A stretch of DNA of 64,000 nt from Homoserinimonas sedimenticola (GTDB lineage: Bacteria; Actinomycetota; Actinomycetes; Actinomycetales; Microbacteriaceae): assembly GCF_026094475.1 (NCBI RefSeq), contig NZ_JAPELL010000001.1, positions 1,636,326 to 1,700,325 on the forward strand, given 5' to 3'. The position numbers and the translations under genes were made by a program. Each line of letters begins with the position of its first letter. Within the stretch, counting starts at the first letter, position 1. Below the pieces are notes generated by a model. That model was not told where the DNA came from. It did not search any database and saw nothing but the letters and a program-made list of their open reading frames with translations. Below, piece by piece: positions 32,778-40,617 of this stretch.

Positions 32778-33488
32778 ATGAACAGCAACGGATCCATCCT
32801 GACGCCGGAACTCCGGGCGAAGCTTGAGCAGGCACCCACCGCGGCGCTCTCCGCCCAGCTTCGCAAGCACGGGCTCAACGAGGTCTCGATTGACGGCGTG
32901 TGCCCCATGCACCCGGGCGAGAAGCTCATCGGCACCGCCAAGACCTTGCGGTTCATCCCCTACCGGGAGGACCTCTTCGAGAAGCACGGCGGCGGATACA
33001 ACGCCCAGAAGCGGGCCTTCGACAGCGTCGGCGAGGGCGAGGTCATCGTGATCGAGGCGCGCGGCGAGACCGGCTCGGCGACCCTCGGCGACATCCTCGC
33101 AATCCGCGCGCACGCGCGGGGAGCCGCCGGCATCGTCACCGACGGCGGGGTGCGCGACTACGACGCCGTCGCGGCGGTCGGCATTCCCGTCTACTCGAAA
33201 GGCGCCCACCCGGCCGTGCTGGGCCGACGCCACATCCCGTGGGAGGCGGATGTCACGGTCGCCTGCGGTGGCGCGAGCATCCAGCCCGGCGACATTCTGG
33301 TCGGCGACGTCGACGGTGTCATCGTGATCCCGCCCGGGATCGCCGAGGAGGTTGTCGACGGCGCTCTCGCTCAGGAGGAGCAGGACGCCTGGATCGCGGC
33401 GCGCATCGCGGAGGGCGAACCCATCGAAGGTCTCTTTCCCATGAACGCGCAGTGGCGCGAGCGCTTCGAGGCGGAGCGGCAGAAGTGA
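32778..33488 (+). CDS. RraA-like / HMG-CHA aldolase family protein
   Basis: A 236-residue RraA/MenG-fold protein with GSATLGDILAIRAHARGAAGIVTDG, GGVRDYDAV and GDVDGVIVIP, the phosphate-or-pyruvate-binding core of 4-hydroxy-4-methyl-2-oxoglutarate / 4-carboxy-4-hydroxy-2-oxoadipate aldolases. It is longer at the N-terminus than Escherichia coli RraA. In an aromatic operon it is more likely an aldolase or oxaloacetate decarboxylase than an RNase E inhibitor. AGGA precedes ATG 32778. The stop overlaps the hydratase gene start (GTGA). Confidence 0.87.
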   Translation: MNSNGSILTPELRAKLEQAPTAALSAQLRKHGLNEVSIDGVCPMHPGEKLIGTAKTLRFIPYREDLFEKHGGGYNAQKRAFDSVGEGEVIVIEARGETGSATLGDILAIRAHARGAAGIVTDGGVRDYDAVAAVGIPVYSKGAHPAVLGRRHIPWEADVTVACGGASIQPGDILVGDVDGVIVIPPGIAEEVVDGALAQEEQDAWIAARIAEGEPIEGLFPMNAQWRERFEAERQK

Positions 33489-34276
33489 GGGCCCTCGACG
33501 ACCAGACGATCACGGAGATCGCCGACGAGCTTGCGGCGGCCGAGCGGGATCGCACGACCGTGCCCCTGCTGACCGCCCGCCACCCCGGTATGACGGTCGA
33601 GGACTCCTACGCGGTGCAGAACGAGTGGCGGCGCCGCGGTGTGGAACAGGGCCGCCGCCTCGTCGGCCGCAAGATCGGCCTCACCTCCAAGGTCATGCAG
33701 GTCGCGACGGGCATCACGGAGCCCGACTACGGCGCGATCTTCGCCGACGCCGTCTTCGAGAACGGTGCGGTGATCGAGCACGACCGCTTCTCTAACGTGC
33801 GCATCGAGGTGGAGCTCGCCTTCACGCTCGCGAAGCCCCTCGAGGGGCCGGATGTCACGGTCTTCGACGTGCTCGATGCGACGGCGTATGTCGTGCCGGC
33901 CCTCGAGATCCTCTCGTCGCGCATCGAGCTTCCCGGCCGTACCATCGTCGACACCATCAGCGACAACGCGGCCTTCGGCGGTCTTGTCTACGGCGGAAAC
34001 CCCGTCGCGGTCGACGCGATCGACCTGCGCTGGGTCTCCGCCCTGCTCTACCGCAACGAGACGATCGAGGAGTCGGGCGTCGCCGCGGCGGTGCTCAATC
34101 ACCCCGCGACGGGCGTCGCGTGGCTCGCCAACAAGCTCGCCCAGCACGGGGACCGCCTGGAGACGGGGGAGATCATCCTCGCCGGATCCTTCACCCGACC
34201 CATGTGGGTCGAGCCAGGCGACACCGTGCTCGCCGACTACCGGGAACTGGGGACCATCACGTGTCGCTTCATCTGA
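33485..34276 (+). CDS. 2-oxo-hept-3-ene-1,7-dioate / 2-keto-4-pentenoate hydratase
   Basis: HpaH/MhpD-family hydratase of 263 residues. It starts at GTG 33485 (GTGA overlap). Family segments present are VGRKIGLTS (about 55-63), PDYGAIF, VRIEVELAFTLAKPL with metal-binding acidic residues, and the ISDNAAFGG stretch. It adds water to a 2-hydroxydienoate produced after ring cleavage. The downstream aldolase gene overlaps by 16 bases, matching the consecutive reactions of the homoprotocatechuate route. Confidence 0.9.
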   Translation: MRALDDQTITEIADELAAAERDRTTVPLLTARHPGMTVEDSYAVQNEWRRRGVEQGRRLVGRKIGLTSKVMQVATGITEPDYGAIFADAVFENGAVIEHDRFSNVRIEVELAFTLAKPLEGPDVTVFDVLDATAYVVPALEILSSRIELPGRTIVDTISDNAAFGGLVYGGNPVAVDAIDLRWVSALLYRNETIEESGVAAAVLNHPATGVAWLANKLAQHGDRLETGEIILAGSFTRPMWVEPGDTVLADYRELGTITCRFI

Positions 34277-35064
34277 ATCCGACCCTGCGGGAGGCGCTCA
34301 CCACGAGCACGCGTCCGCTCGCCGGCATCTGGATCTGCACGGGGAGCCCCCTCGTCGCCGAGATCATCGCGGGCTCCGGCACTGACTGGGTGCTGATCGA
34401 CATGGAGCACGGCCCCAACGATCTGGGCGCGACGGTGGCGCAGTTGCAGGCCGTGGCGGCATATCCGGTCACGCCCGTCGTGCGCGTGCCCTCCGCCGAT
34501 CCCGTCGGGATCAAGCAGGTGCTCGATCTCGGCGCCCAGAACATCCTCGTGCCCATGGTCTCGTCCTCCGAGCAGGCGGCCGAGGTCGTGCGGGCCGTGC
34601 ACTATCCGCCCCGCGGCATCCGCGGTGTGGGGTCGGCACTCGCCCGCTCCGCGCGCTGGAACCGTGTCGATGACTACCTCACCGCGGCTGATCAGCACGT
34701 CTCGCTCTTTGTGCAGGTCGAGACGATCGAGGGCGTGGAGGCGGCCGCCGAGATCGCCGCGACTGACGGCATCGACGGCGTCTTCGTGGGGCCGAGCGAC
34801 CTCGCGGCATCCATGGGCCTGCTCGGCCAGCAGACGCATCCGGATGTCACGGCCGCCGTGCTTCGGGCGTTCGAGGCCGTGCATGCCGCGGGCAAGCCCG
34901 TCGGCGTCAACGCCTTCGACCCCGTGGTCGCACAGTCATACCTCGAGGCGGGGGCCGATTTCATCCTCGTCGGCGCCGACGTCGCCCTGCTCGCGCGGGG
35001 CTCGGAGGCTCTCGCGGCCCGCTTCAGTGCGAGCAGGGACGAGTCTGACCGTGCCTCCTACTGA
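34261..35064 (+). CDS. HpcH/HpaI-family aldolase
   Basis: Class II pyruvate-dependent aldolase of 267 residues. Visible motifs are GIWICTGSPLVAEIIAGSGTD, VLIDMEHGP, VRVPSADP, ILVPMVSS and VQVETIEGV (metal Glu), plus GVFVGPSDLAASMG. It should split a 4-hydroxy-2-oxo acid into pyruvate plus an aldehyde; for 4-hydroxy-2-oxoheptanedioate the aldehyde is succinate semialdehyde. That fits the SSADH-type dehydrogenase that follows with a 14-base overlap. The start GTG 34261 is chosen because it opens the family domain. Confidence 0.91.
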   Translation: MSLHLNPTLREALTTSTRPLAGIWICTGSPLVAEIIAGSGTDWVLIDMEHGPNDLGATVAQLQAVAAYPVTPVVRVPSADPVGIKQVLDLGAQNILVPMVSSSEQAAEVVRAVHYPPRGIRGVGSALARSARWNRVDDYLTAADQHVSLFVQVETIEGVEAAAEIAATDGIDGVFVGPSDLAASMGLLGQQTHPDVTAAVLRAFEAVHAAGKPVGVNAFDPVVAQSYLEAGADFILVGADVALLARGSEALAARFSASRDESDRASY

Positions 35065-36541
35065 GATCGAACCGGGCGGCAGGGCCGCAACCGAGGCCGA
35101 GCTGCTCGCAGGGGTGCCCGACGGGCTCTTCATCGGCGGCCAGTGGAGGCCCTCGTCGTCGGGCGCCACACTCGACGTCTCCGACCCCGCAACGGGGACG
35201 GTGCTGCGGAGCATCGCCGACGCGACCCCCGAGGACGGCATGCAGGCGCTCGACGCCGCTGTTTCGGCGGCCGAGGAGTGGGCCGAGACTGCGCCGCGAG
35301 TGCGCGGCCAGGTGCTGCGCGACGTCTTCGACCTGCTGCAGGAGCGACGGCACGAGGTCGCCCTGCTGATGACGCTCGAGATGGGCAAGCCGCTTGCGGA
35401 TGCCGCGGCCGAGGTCGCGTACGGGGGCGAGTTCCTGCGCTGGTTCAGCGAGGAGGCGGTCCGCATCTCGGGTCGCTACGGGTCCAATCCGCAGGGTTCG
35501 GGGCACATGGTCGTCTCGCACCGGCCCGTCGGCCCCTGCTACCTCATCACGCCGTGGAACTTCCCCCTCGCCATGACGACGCGCAAGATCGCGCCCGCTC
35601 TGGCGGCGGGATGCACGGCGGTGCTCAAGCCGGCCGAGCTCACGCCACTGACATCCCTCTATGTGGCGGCGCTTTTCGAGGAAGCGGGCCTGCCGGCGGG
35701 CGTGCTCAATGTCATCACGACGTCGCAGTCGCGCGCCGTGAGCGAGCCGATCATCGCCGACCCGCGCCTGCGCAAGCTCAGCTTCACGGGGTCCACTCCC
35801 GTGGGGCGCACACTCATGACGCAGGCGGCGCAGAACGTGCTGCGCACCTCCATGGAGTTGGGCGGCAACGCCCCCTTCATCGTCTTCGACGACGCCGACC
35901 TCGACAAGGCGGTCGCGGGGGCGCTCGCGGCGAAGTTCCGCAACGGGGGCCAGGCCTGCACGGCAGCCAACCGCTTCATCGTGCACTCCTCGGTCGCCGG
36001 AGAGTTCGCAGCGCGTCTGGCGGCCCGCGTCGAGGCGCTGCGCATCGGCCGCGGCACCGACGACGGGGTGGACATCGGCCCGCTCATCAACGAGCAGGCG
36101 GTCGACAAGGTCCATGAGCTGGTGCGCGACGCCGTCGCTCGCGGCGCCGACCTCGTGACAGGCGGAGAGCGCATCGACGGCGCGGGCAGCTTCTACCGCC
36201 CCACCGTCGTCTCGCGCGTGCCCGCGGAAAGCGAGATCCTGCGGGAGGAGATCTTCGGCCCCGTCGTGTCGATCGTCGAGTTCGAGACCGAGGAGGAGGC
36301 GGTGCGACTCGCCAACGACACCGAGTACGGACTCGCGAGCTATGTGTTCACCGAGAGCCTCTCCCGCGGCCAGCGGATGATCGCGAAGCTGGAGACCGGG
36401 ATGATGGGCCTCAATGCGGGCTCCATCTCGGATGCGGCGGCGCCCTTCGGCGGCGTCAAGCAGTCGGGTCTCGGCCGCGAGGGCGGCAGCGAGGGCATCC
36501 ACGAGTACCTTTCGACCAAGTACACGCTCATCCCCCGCTGA
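35051..36541 (+). CDS. NAD(P)-dependent succinate-semialdehyde-type dehydrogenase
   Basis: Aldehyde dehydrogenase of 496 residues, GabD-like. The general base is Glu269 (MELGGNAPFIVFDDADLD) and the nucleophile Cys303 (RNGGQACTAANRF). The cofactor segment is FTGSTPVG and the end is FGGVKQSGLGREGG. The GTG at 35051 overlaps the aldolase gene. The expected role is oxidising the aldolase product (succinate semialdehyde) to succinate for the TCA cycle. It resembles SSADH more than HpaE, so no obvious dehydrogenase for the ring-cleavage semialdehyde is encoded in this operon. Confidence 0.92.
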   Translation: MPPTEIEPGGRAATEAELLAGVPDGLFIGGQWRPSSSGATLDVSDPATGTVLRSIADATPEDGMQALDAAVSAAEEWAETAPRVRGQVLRDVFDLLQERRHEVALLMTLEMGKPLADAAAEVAYGGEFLRWFSEEAVRISGRYGSNPQGSGHMVVSHRPVGPCYLITPWNFPLAMTTRKIAPALAAGCTAVLKPAELTPLTSLYVAALFEEAGLPAGVLNVITTSQSRAVSEPIIADPRLRKLSFTGSTPVGRTLMTQAAQNVLRTSMELGGNAPFIVFDDADLDKAVAGALAAKFRNGGQACTAANRFIVHSSVAGEFAARLAARVEALRIGRGTDDGVDIGPLINEQAVDKVHELVRDAVARGADLVTGGERIDGAGSFYRPTVVSRVPAESEILREEIFGPVVSIVEFETEEEAVRLANDTEYGLASYVFTESLSRGQRMIAKLETGMMGLNAGSISDAAAPFGGVKQSGLGREGGSEGIHEYLSTKYTLIPR

Positions 36542-36549
36542 AAGACGAC

Positions 36550-37374
36550 ATGCCGACCACACGCTTCACCGTCACCGGAACCACAATGCTCACCCCGACC
36601 ATGGTGCGCGTGCACCTGAGCACCGACGACCTCTCCGGCTTCGCCGACAGCCGTTTCGCGGACCGCTACGTCAAGCTCGTCTTCCCCAAGCCGGGCGTCG
36701 AACTGCCCGAGCAGCTCGACGTGCGCAGTCTCCGCGGCACCATGCCCCCCGAAGACCTGCCCGTCGTGCGCACCTACACGGCGCTCAATCCGGATGTCGA
36801 GGCCGGCACGATGGATATCGACTTCGTCGTGCACGGCGACGAGGGCGTTGCGGGGCCGTGGGCCGCGCGTGCCCAGGCGGGCGACACGCTCATCGCCAAC
36901 GGGCCGGGTGGCGCGTACACTCCCGACCCCACCGCCGACTGGCACTTGCTCGTGGGCGATGAATCGGCGGTGCCTGCCATCTCCGCCGCACTGCAGGCGA
37001 TGCATCCGGATGCCACGGCGCAGGTCGTCATCCTCGTCGACTCTGCGGACCACGAGCCCAAGCTCACGCTGCCCGCCGGCGGCTCCGTCACCTTCGTGCA
37101 CCGCGCGAAGGGCGGCTCTCTCGAGTCGGTTGTGCGCGGGCTCGAGTGGCTCGACGGACGCGTGCACGCCTTCGTGCACGGCGAGGCTGAGGAGACCATG
37201 AAGGGGTTGCGGCCGTACCTGCGCACGGAGCGTGGGCTCGGACGCGAGCAGCTCAGCATCTCGGGCTACTGGCGCCGCGGCACGAGCGAGGACGGCTTCC
37301 GCGAATGGAAGGCCAAGCTCGCCAGCGAGGAGGGCGAGGAGACGCCGTCCCGCAGGGGGCGACCCGGCAGCTAA
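36550..37374 (+). CDS. Siderophore-interacting protein (FAD ferric-siderophore reductase)
   Basis: A 274-residue SIP-family flavoprotein with an N-terminal FAD-binding barrel ending in RTYTAL, the FAD-motif position (RxYT) of this reductase family. It is followed by VVHGDEGVAGPWA and NAD(P)H-domain features (LLVGDESAVPAISAAL; ISGYWRRGTSEDGF near the end). It normally releases Fe(II) from imported siderophores. Eight bases after the dehydrogenase gene, it ends a ring-cleavage operon. It may supply Fe(II) or electrons for the dioxygenase, or simply be co-regulated; no siderophore genes are nearby. Confidence 0.9.
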   Translation: MPTTRFTVTGTTMLTPTMVRVHLSTDDLSGFADSRFADRYVKLVFPKPGVELPEQLDVRSLRGTMPPEDLPVVRTYTALNPDVEAGTMDIDFVVHGDEGVAGPWAARAQAGDTLIANGPGGAYTPDPTADWHLLVGDESAVPAISAALQAMHPDATAQVVILVDSADHEPKLTLPAGGSVTFVHRAKGGSLESVVRGLEWLDGRVHAFVHGEAEETMKGLRPYLRTERGLGREQLSISGYWRRGTSEDGFREWKAKLASEEGEETPSRRGRPGS

Positions 37375-38573
37375 CCCGGCTGCGGCACCGCCGCGAGGGA
37401 GCGCTCATAGCGAACCTCGTTGGCGAGGTCGAAGCGCATCCACGTCTCCGGCTCGAGGAAGAAGTCGTGGTCGAACCAGCCCTCGCGGCGCCGCCAGTGC
37501 AGGGTGATCTCCCGGTGCGGCAGCTCGTCCTGGTCGAAGCGCTGCCCGCTGCCGTTGCGCAGCGCATCCGCCAGCACGACGAGGTCGAGACGGGTGCGCA
37601 TGACAAGAGTGCGGCCGATCCGGCGACGGATGCGCGCCCACTCCTCCTCAGGGCGCGGCAGGGCGGGGGTGTGCATGAGCACGAGCACGCGGATGCGTTG
37701 CCCCCGCGCCGCCGTCGACAGCGCCACACTGCCCCCGTGGCTGTGGGCGAAGACGGTGTCGAGCAGGCCCACGTCGTGGGTTTCGAGCCACTGCACGAGA
37801 TCATCCGTGCCCTCGGCGCGTGAGCGCGCGTCGTAGCCGCTCGCCCAACGGAAGTAGTTGTCGCCCTGATAGAGCTCGGGCGCAGCCTCGGCCGTCAGGT
37901 GCGCGTAGAGCGGGGATCCGGGCTCATGCCAGCGTTCCTCCGTGAGGCGCGCCCACGTGCCGTGCACCGCGATGCTCGTGTCGCCGCCGGCCACGCTCAC
38001 AGCGGCGGGGGCGCTCACCCGCACCTCGTCGTCAGCGCGGCCCGCGGCGGCACGGGCGACCCGGGCGGTGAGGGAGTCGGACGCGCGACATCCGTCGTCG
38101 AGGATGCGCGCCGCGGCCTCGCCCGCCTCTCCCGGGAGTCCCGCCAATGCGGCGGCCGCCGCCACCCGCTGCAGCTCACTCTCACTCGACAGTGACACCG
38201 TGAGCAGGGCGAGCAGGGCATCCGGATCATGACTTTCGCGAAACCGCTGCCACAGCGCGGCCTCCACCTCACGTGAAGCTCGGGTGTCCCGGGTCGGCCA
38301 CCCGAGACCGAGCTGCTGGGTGAACGCGATAGCGCGCTCGTCGGGCGACTCCGTCTCGAGCGGAGCCGCCGGGGCGGGAATGCCCATGAGCTTGGCGTCC
38401 TCGGTGACCTCCGCCGCCCGTGGCCGTTCCGGCGCGAGCACGGACGCGGCCAGCAGGGCCGCAGAGCGCTCGACCGCGGCATCCGAATCGTCCCGCTCGA
38501 AGGCGGCATCCGCATTGGGAGCCTGCCCGCCGCCGTCGGACTGCCACTCCTCGGGCGGTTGCTGCTCGCTCAT
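37371..38573 (-). CDS. Alpha/beta-hydrolase-like protein with disordered N-terminus
   Basis: A 400-residue protein. Residues 1-60 are acidic and low-complexity; 75-180 form a helical region (ALLALLTVSLSS..., HEAT-like). From about 195 there is a hydrolase-like domain with an HGTW oxyanion-type turn (204-207) and a nucleophile elbow AHSHGG (Ser278), then LVLMHTPALP. A late His may complete a triad (FDHDFF). The substrate is unknown. The ATG at 38573 has GAGAGG. The 3' end overlaps the SIP gene tail-to-tail by 4 bases. Confidence 0.72.
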   Translation of the reverse strand: MSEQQPPEEWQSDGGGQAPNADAAFERDDSDAAVERSAALLAASVLAPERPRAAEVTEDAKLMGIPAPAAPLETESPDERAIAFTQQLGLGWPTRDTRASREVEAALWQRFRESHDPDALLALLTVSLSSESELQRVAAAAALAGLPGEAGEAAARILDDGCRASDSLTARVARAAAGRADDEVRVSAPAAVSVAGGDTSIAVHGTWARLTEERWHEPGSPLYAHLTAEAAPELYQGDNYFRWASGYDARSRAEGTDDLVQWLETHDVGLLDTVFAHSHGGSVALSTAARGQRIRVLVLMHTPALPRPEEEWARIRRRIGRTLVMRTRLDLVVLADALRNGSGQRFDQDELPHREITLHWRRREGWFDHDFFLEPETWMRFDLANEVRYERSLAAVPQPG

Positions 38574-38667
38574 CGCTGCCTCTCGCTCGGGGTCGTGCCT
38601 TCGACGATGCGTCCGGCCGGCGCCCGACGCAAGGGGGGCGCCGCAGCGTATGCGCTCCCCCGCCCCG

Positions 38668-38732
38668 TCCCCGTCACCGCCCCCCGTCACCGCACCGCCC
38701 CCGTTACCGCCCCCCGTCACCGCCCCCCGTCA
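38668..38732. repeat. C-rich direct repeats upstream of a hairpin
   Basis: Four to five imperfect copies of the 13-base word CCCCCGTCACCGC lie within the 320-base gene-free stretch 38574-38893. They directly abut a perfect 24-base-arm hairpin. No promoter is assigned here, although the hydrolase gene must be driven from this region. Confidence 0.75.
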
Positions 38733-38804
38733 CAACAGCGCGGTGTTTTCTGCTCAGTGCGGCGCCTCAGAATCGCGCGGTGAGCAGAAAACACCGCGCT
38801 GTTG
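38733..38804. repeat. Perfect long-armed hairpin
   Basis: A 24-base arm (38733-38756, beginning CAACAGCGCGGTGTTTTC) is repeated exactly in inverse at 38781-38804 around a 24-base loop. This is far longer and more perfect than a terminator needs, and there is no U-run. It is flanked on both sides by tandem repeats. It lies between two minus-strand genes (TetR 3' end, hydrolase 5' end). Confidence 0.9.
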
Positions 38805-38811
38805 GGAAGCG

Positions 38812-38886
38812 GCGGCCGGGCACGCAGCGGCCGGGCACGCGGCGGCCGGGCGCGCGGCGGCCGGGCGCGCAGCGGCCGGGCGAGCA
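38812..38886. repeat. 15-base tandem repeat, five copies
   Basis: Five copies of GCGGCCGGGCRCGCR (38812, 38827, 38842, 38857, 38872) vary only at a few purine positions. They start 7 bases after the hairpin arm and end at the TetR stop. If read as protein they would give a 5-residue periodicity, but no gene uses them. Confidence 0.9.
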
Positions 38887-38893
38887 GCGGATG

Positions 38894-39448
38894 CTACGGG
38901 GCGAACGCCGCGTAGAAGAGCGACCAGGCACGGCGCGCGACCTCGGCACGGGCATCCGGCAGCGTGCGCGACAGCTCGCCCGCGAGCATCGAGATCGCGA
39001 GCAGCACATCATCGACTGCGATGTGCCCACCGATTCGCCCCGCCGTCTGCTCCCGTTCCACGACCCTCGCGACGAGTCCACGTACGCGGTCGCCGAGGCG
39101 CTGCGTGCGCTCGTCGTCCTGGTGCGCGGCGATGAGCTCGATGAGGGCGGTGGAGGTGAGCGCCTGCGCGATCATGCGGTCGAGGAGGTCGTCGAGCGTG
39201 GCATCCGGATGCGGCATCGCCCGCTCGAGCTCGCTCACGTTGTCGTCGAATACGGCGACGGCGAGCGCCAGCCGATCGGGAAAGTGTCGGTAGAGGCTGC
39301 CCTGGCCCACCCCGGCGCGGCGGGCGATGGCGCTGAGCGGGGCGCGCAGGCCGTCCTGCGCGAAGACCTCGCGGGCTGCGGCGATGAGGGCGCGGCGGTT
39401 CTCCGGGCCCGCGCTGGGGCCGCGATTCCCTTTCGGCGCCGTCGTCAC
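38894..39448 (-). CDS. TetR/AcrR family transcriptional regulator
   Basis: A 184-residue repressor with the N-terminal HTH ALIAAAREVFAQDGLRAPLS, then AIARRAGVGQGSLYRHFPDR, followed by a helical domain. It is divergent from an SDR gene; the 60-base gap holds a perfect palindrome that is its probable operator. It therefore likely represses the SDR and itself. A basic/Pro leader of about 15 residues precedes the HTH. Confidence 0.91.
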   Translation of the reverse strand: MTTAPKGNRGPSAGPENRRALIAAAREVFAQDGLRAPLSAIARRAGVGQGSLYRHFPDRLALAVAVFDDNVSELERAMPHPDATLDDLLDRMIAQALTSTALIELIAAHQDDERTQRLGDRVRGLVARVVEREQTAGRIGGHIAVDDVLLAISMLAGELSRTLPDARAEVARRAWSLFYAAFAP

Positions 39449-39466
39449 GGTGCTAGCGTAGCGCTA

Positions 39467-39484
39467 CCGGACAATGATGTCCGG
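39467..39484. promoter_or_regulatory. Palindromic operator of the adjacent TetR regulator
   Basis: CCGGACAATGATGTCCGG has perfect 7-base arms around ATGA and is centred between the divergent tetR and SDR genes, 25 bases before the SDR ATG. A second small repeat, GCTAGCGTAGCGC, lies just left of it. Confidence 0.7.
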
Positions 39485-39508
39485 ATACCCGCGAGCGAAA
39501 GGCCTCCC

Positions 39509-40582
39509 ATGGCACAGACCCACCTCACCGGCGACTCCTCGGTCGGCACCTGGCTCGACGACCCGATTGGCGGCGCCATCTTCCGCGAGCTCCTCAGCCA
39601 GGCAGGGCAGGACGCGAGCGTGCTCAAACCCGTCCGCCGCCTTGCGCTCAAGCGGCTCGTGAAGCTCAGCAAGGGGCGCTTCAGCGAGGAGCTGCTCGCC
39701 GAGCTCGTGCGCCGCGCTGCCGAGGGTGACGTGGCGACGGATGCCGCGGCATCCGCCCCCTCGACCGAGCAGGGTGTCACGGCCGATGACGCCGAGTCGA
39801 CGACACCCCCCGAGGCGCCCGAGTGGGTCGAGCGGGTGAGCGAGGGACGCTTCAGCGGCAAGACCGTCGTCGTGACGGGCGCGGGCTCCGGCATCGGACG
39901 CGCCACAGCATCCCGAGTGGCCCGCGAGCGCGGTCGTGTCATCGCCGTCGACATCTCGGAGGAGCGGCTCGCGGAGTTTGCCGCAGAGCTGCCCAATGCC
40001 GACATCGCGACTGTGACAGCCGACATCACGGACGACGCCGGCATCACGCGAATCATCGAGGCGGCGGGCGGGCAGATCGACGCCCTCGCCAACGTCGCCG
40101 GGATCATGGACAACATGACGCCCGTGCACGAGGTCGATGACGCGACCTGGAAGCGCGTCTTCGCGATCAACGTCGACGGCACCATGAAGCTCATGCGCGC
40201 CGTCGTGCCCGGCATGCTGGCGCGCGCCCAGGGCTCGATCGTGAACGTCGCGTCCGAGGCCGCCCTCCGCGGTTCGGCTGCCGGAGCTGCCTACACCGCC
40301 TCGAAGCACGCCGTCGTGGGGCTCACCAAGTCGAGCGCGTTCATGTATGGCCCGGGCGGCCTTCGCATCAACGCCGTCGCCCCCGGTCCCGTCATCACCA
40401 ACATCGAGGCGCGCTTCGACTCGACTCTCGGCGCGGAACGGGTGCGTGCCGGGATGGCGATCATGCCCGACGCCGTCGAGGGGGATGCGCTCGCGGCATC
40501 CATAACGTTCCTCCTGAGCGACGATGGCGTCAACATCAACGGCCAGGTGCTCGCGAGCGACGGTGGCTGGTCGGCGGCGTAA
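39509..40582 (+). CDS. SDR oxidoreductase with extra N-terminal helical module
   Basis: A 357-residue protein. Residues 115-355 are a complete classical SDR (VVTGAGSGIGRA; NVAGIMDN; VNVASEA ... YTASKHA; INGQVLASDGGWS). Residues 1-70 (WLDDPIGGAIFRELLSQAG ... LKRLVKLSKGRFSEELLAELV) form a separate helical module, joined by an acidic, Ala/Thr/Pro-rich linker. I recall similar modules on other actinobacterial enzymes, but their role is not known to me. Control is probably by the divergent TetR through the palindrome upstream. Confidence 0.88.
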   Translation: MAQTHLTGDSSVGTWLDDPIGGAIFRELLSQAGQDASVLKPVRRLALKRLVKLSKGRFSEELLAELVRRAAEGDVATDAAASAPSTEQGVTADDAESTTPPEAPEWVERVSEGRFSGKTVVVTGAGSGIGRATASRVARERGRVIAVDISEERLAEFAAELPNADIATVTADITDDAGITRIIEAAGGQIDALANVAGIMDNMTPVHEVDDATWKRVFAINVDGTMKLMRAVVPGMLARAQGSIVNVASEAALRGSAAGAAYTASKHAVVGLTKSSAFMYGPGGLRINAVAPGPVITNIEARFDSTLGAERVRAGMAIMPDAVEGDALAASITFLLSDDGVNINGQVLASDGGWSAA

Positions 40583-40617
40583 TCTCGCGCGGGCAGCGCC
40601 TTGCCCTCCTCCGCCAT

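Noticed and set aside
38812-38886. 15-base repeats as a CRISPR or a repeat protein gene
   Set aside because: There are no spacers, and they lie outside any supported coding frame, between a hairpin and the tetR stop.
38420-39508. Long N-terminal extension of the SDR at 39509
   Set aside because: The open frame upstream runs antisense through tetR, the repeats and the hairpin and is low-complexity; the ATG at 39509 follows the operator and starts recognisable sequence.
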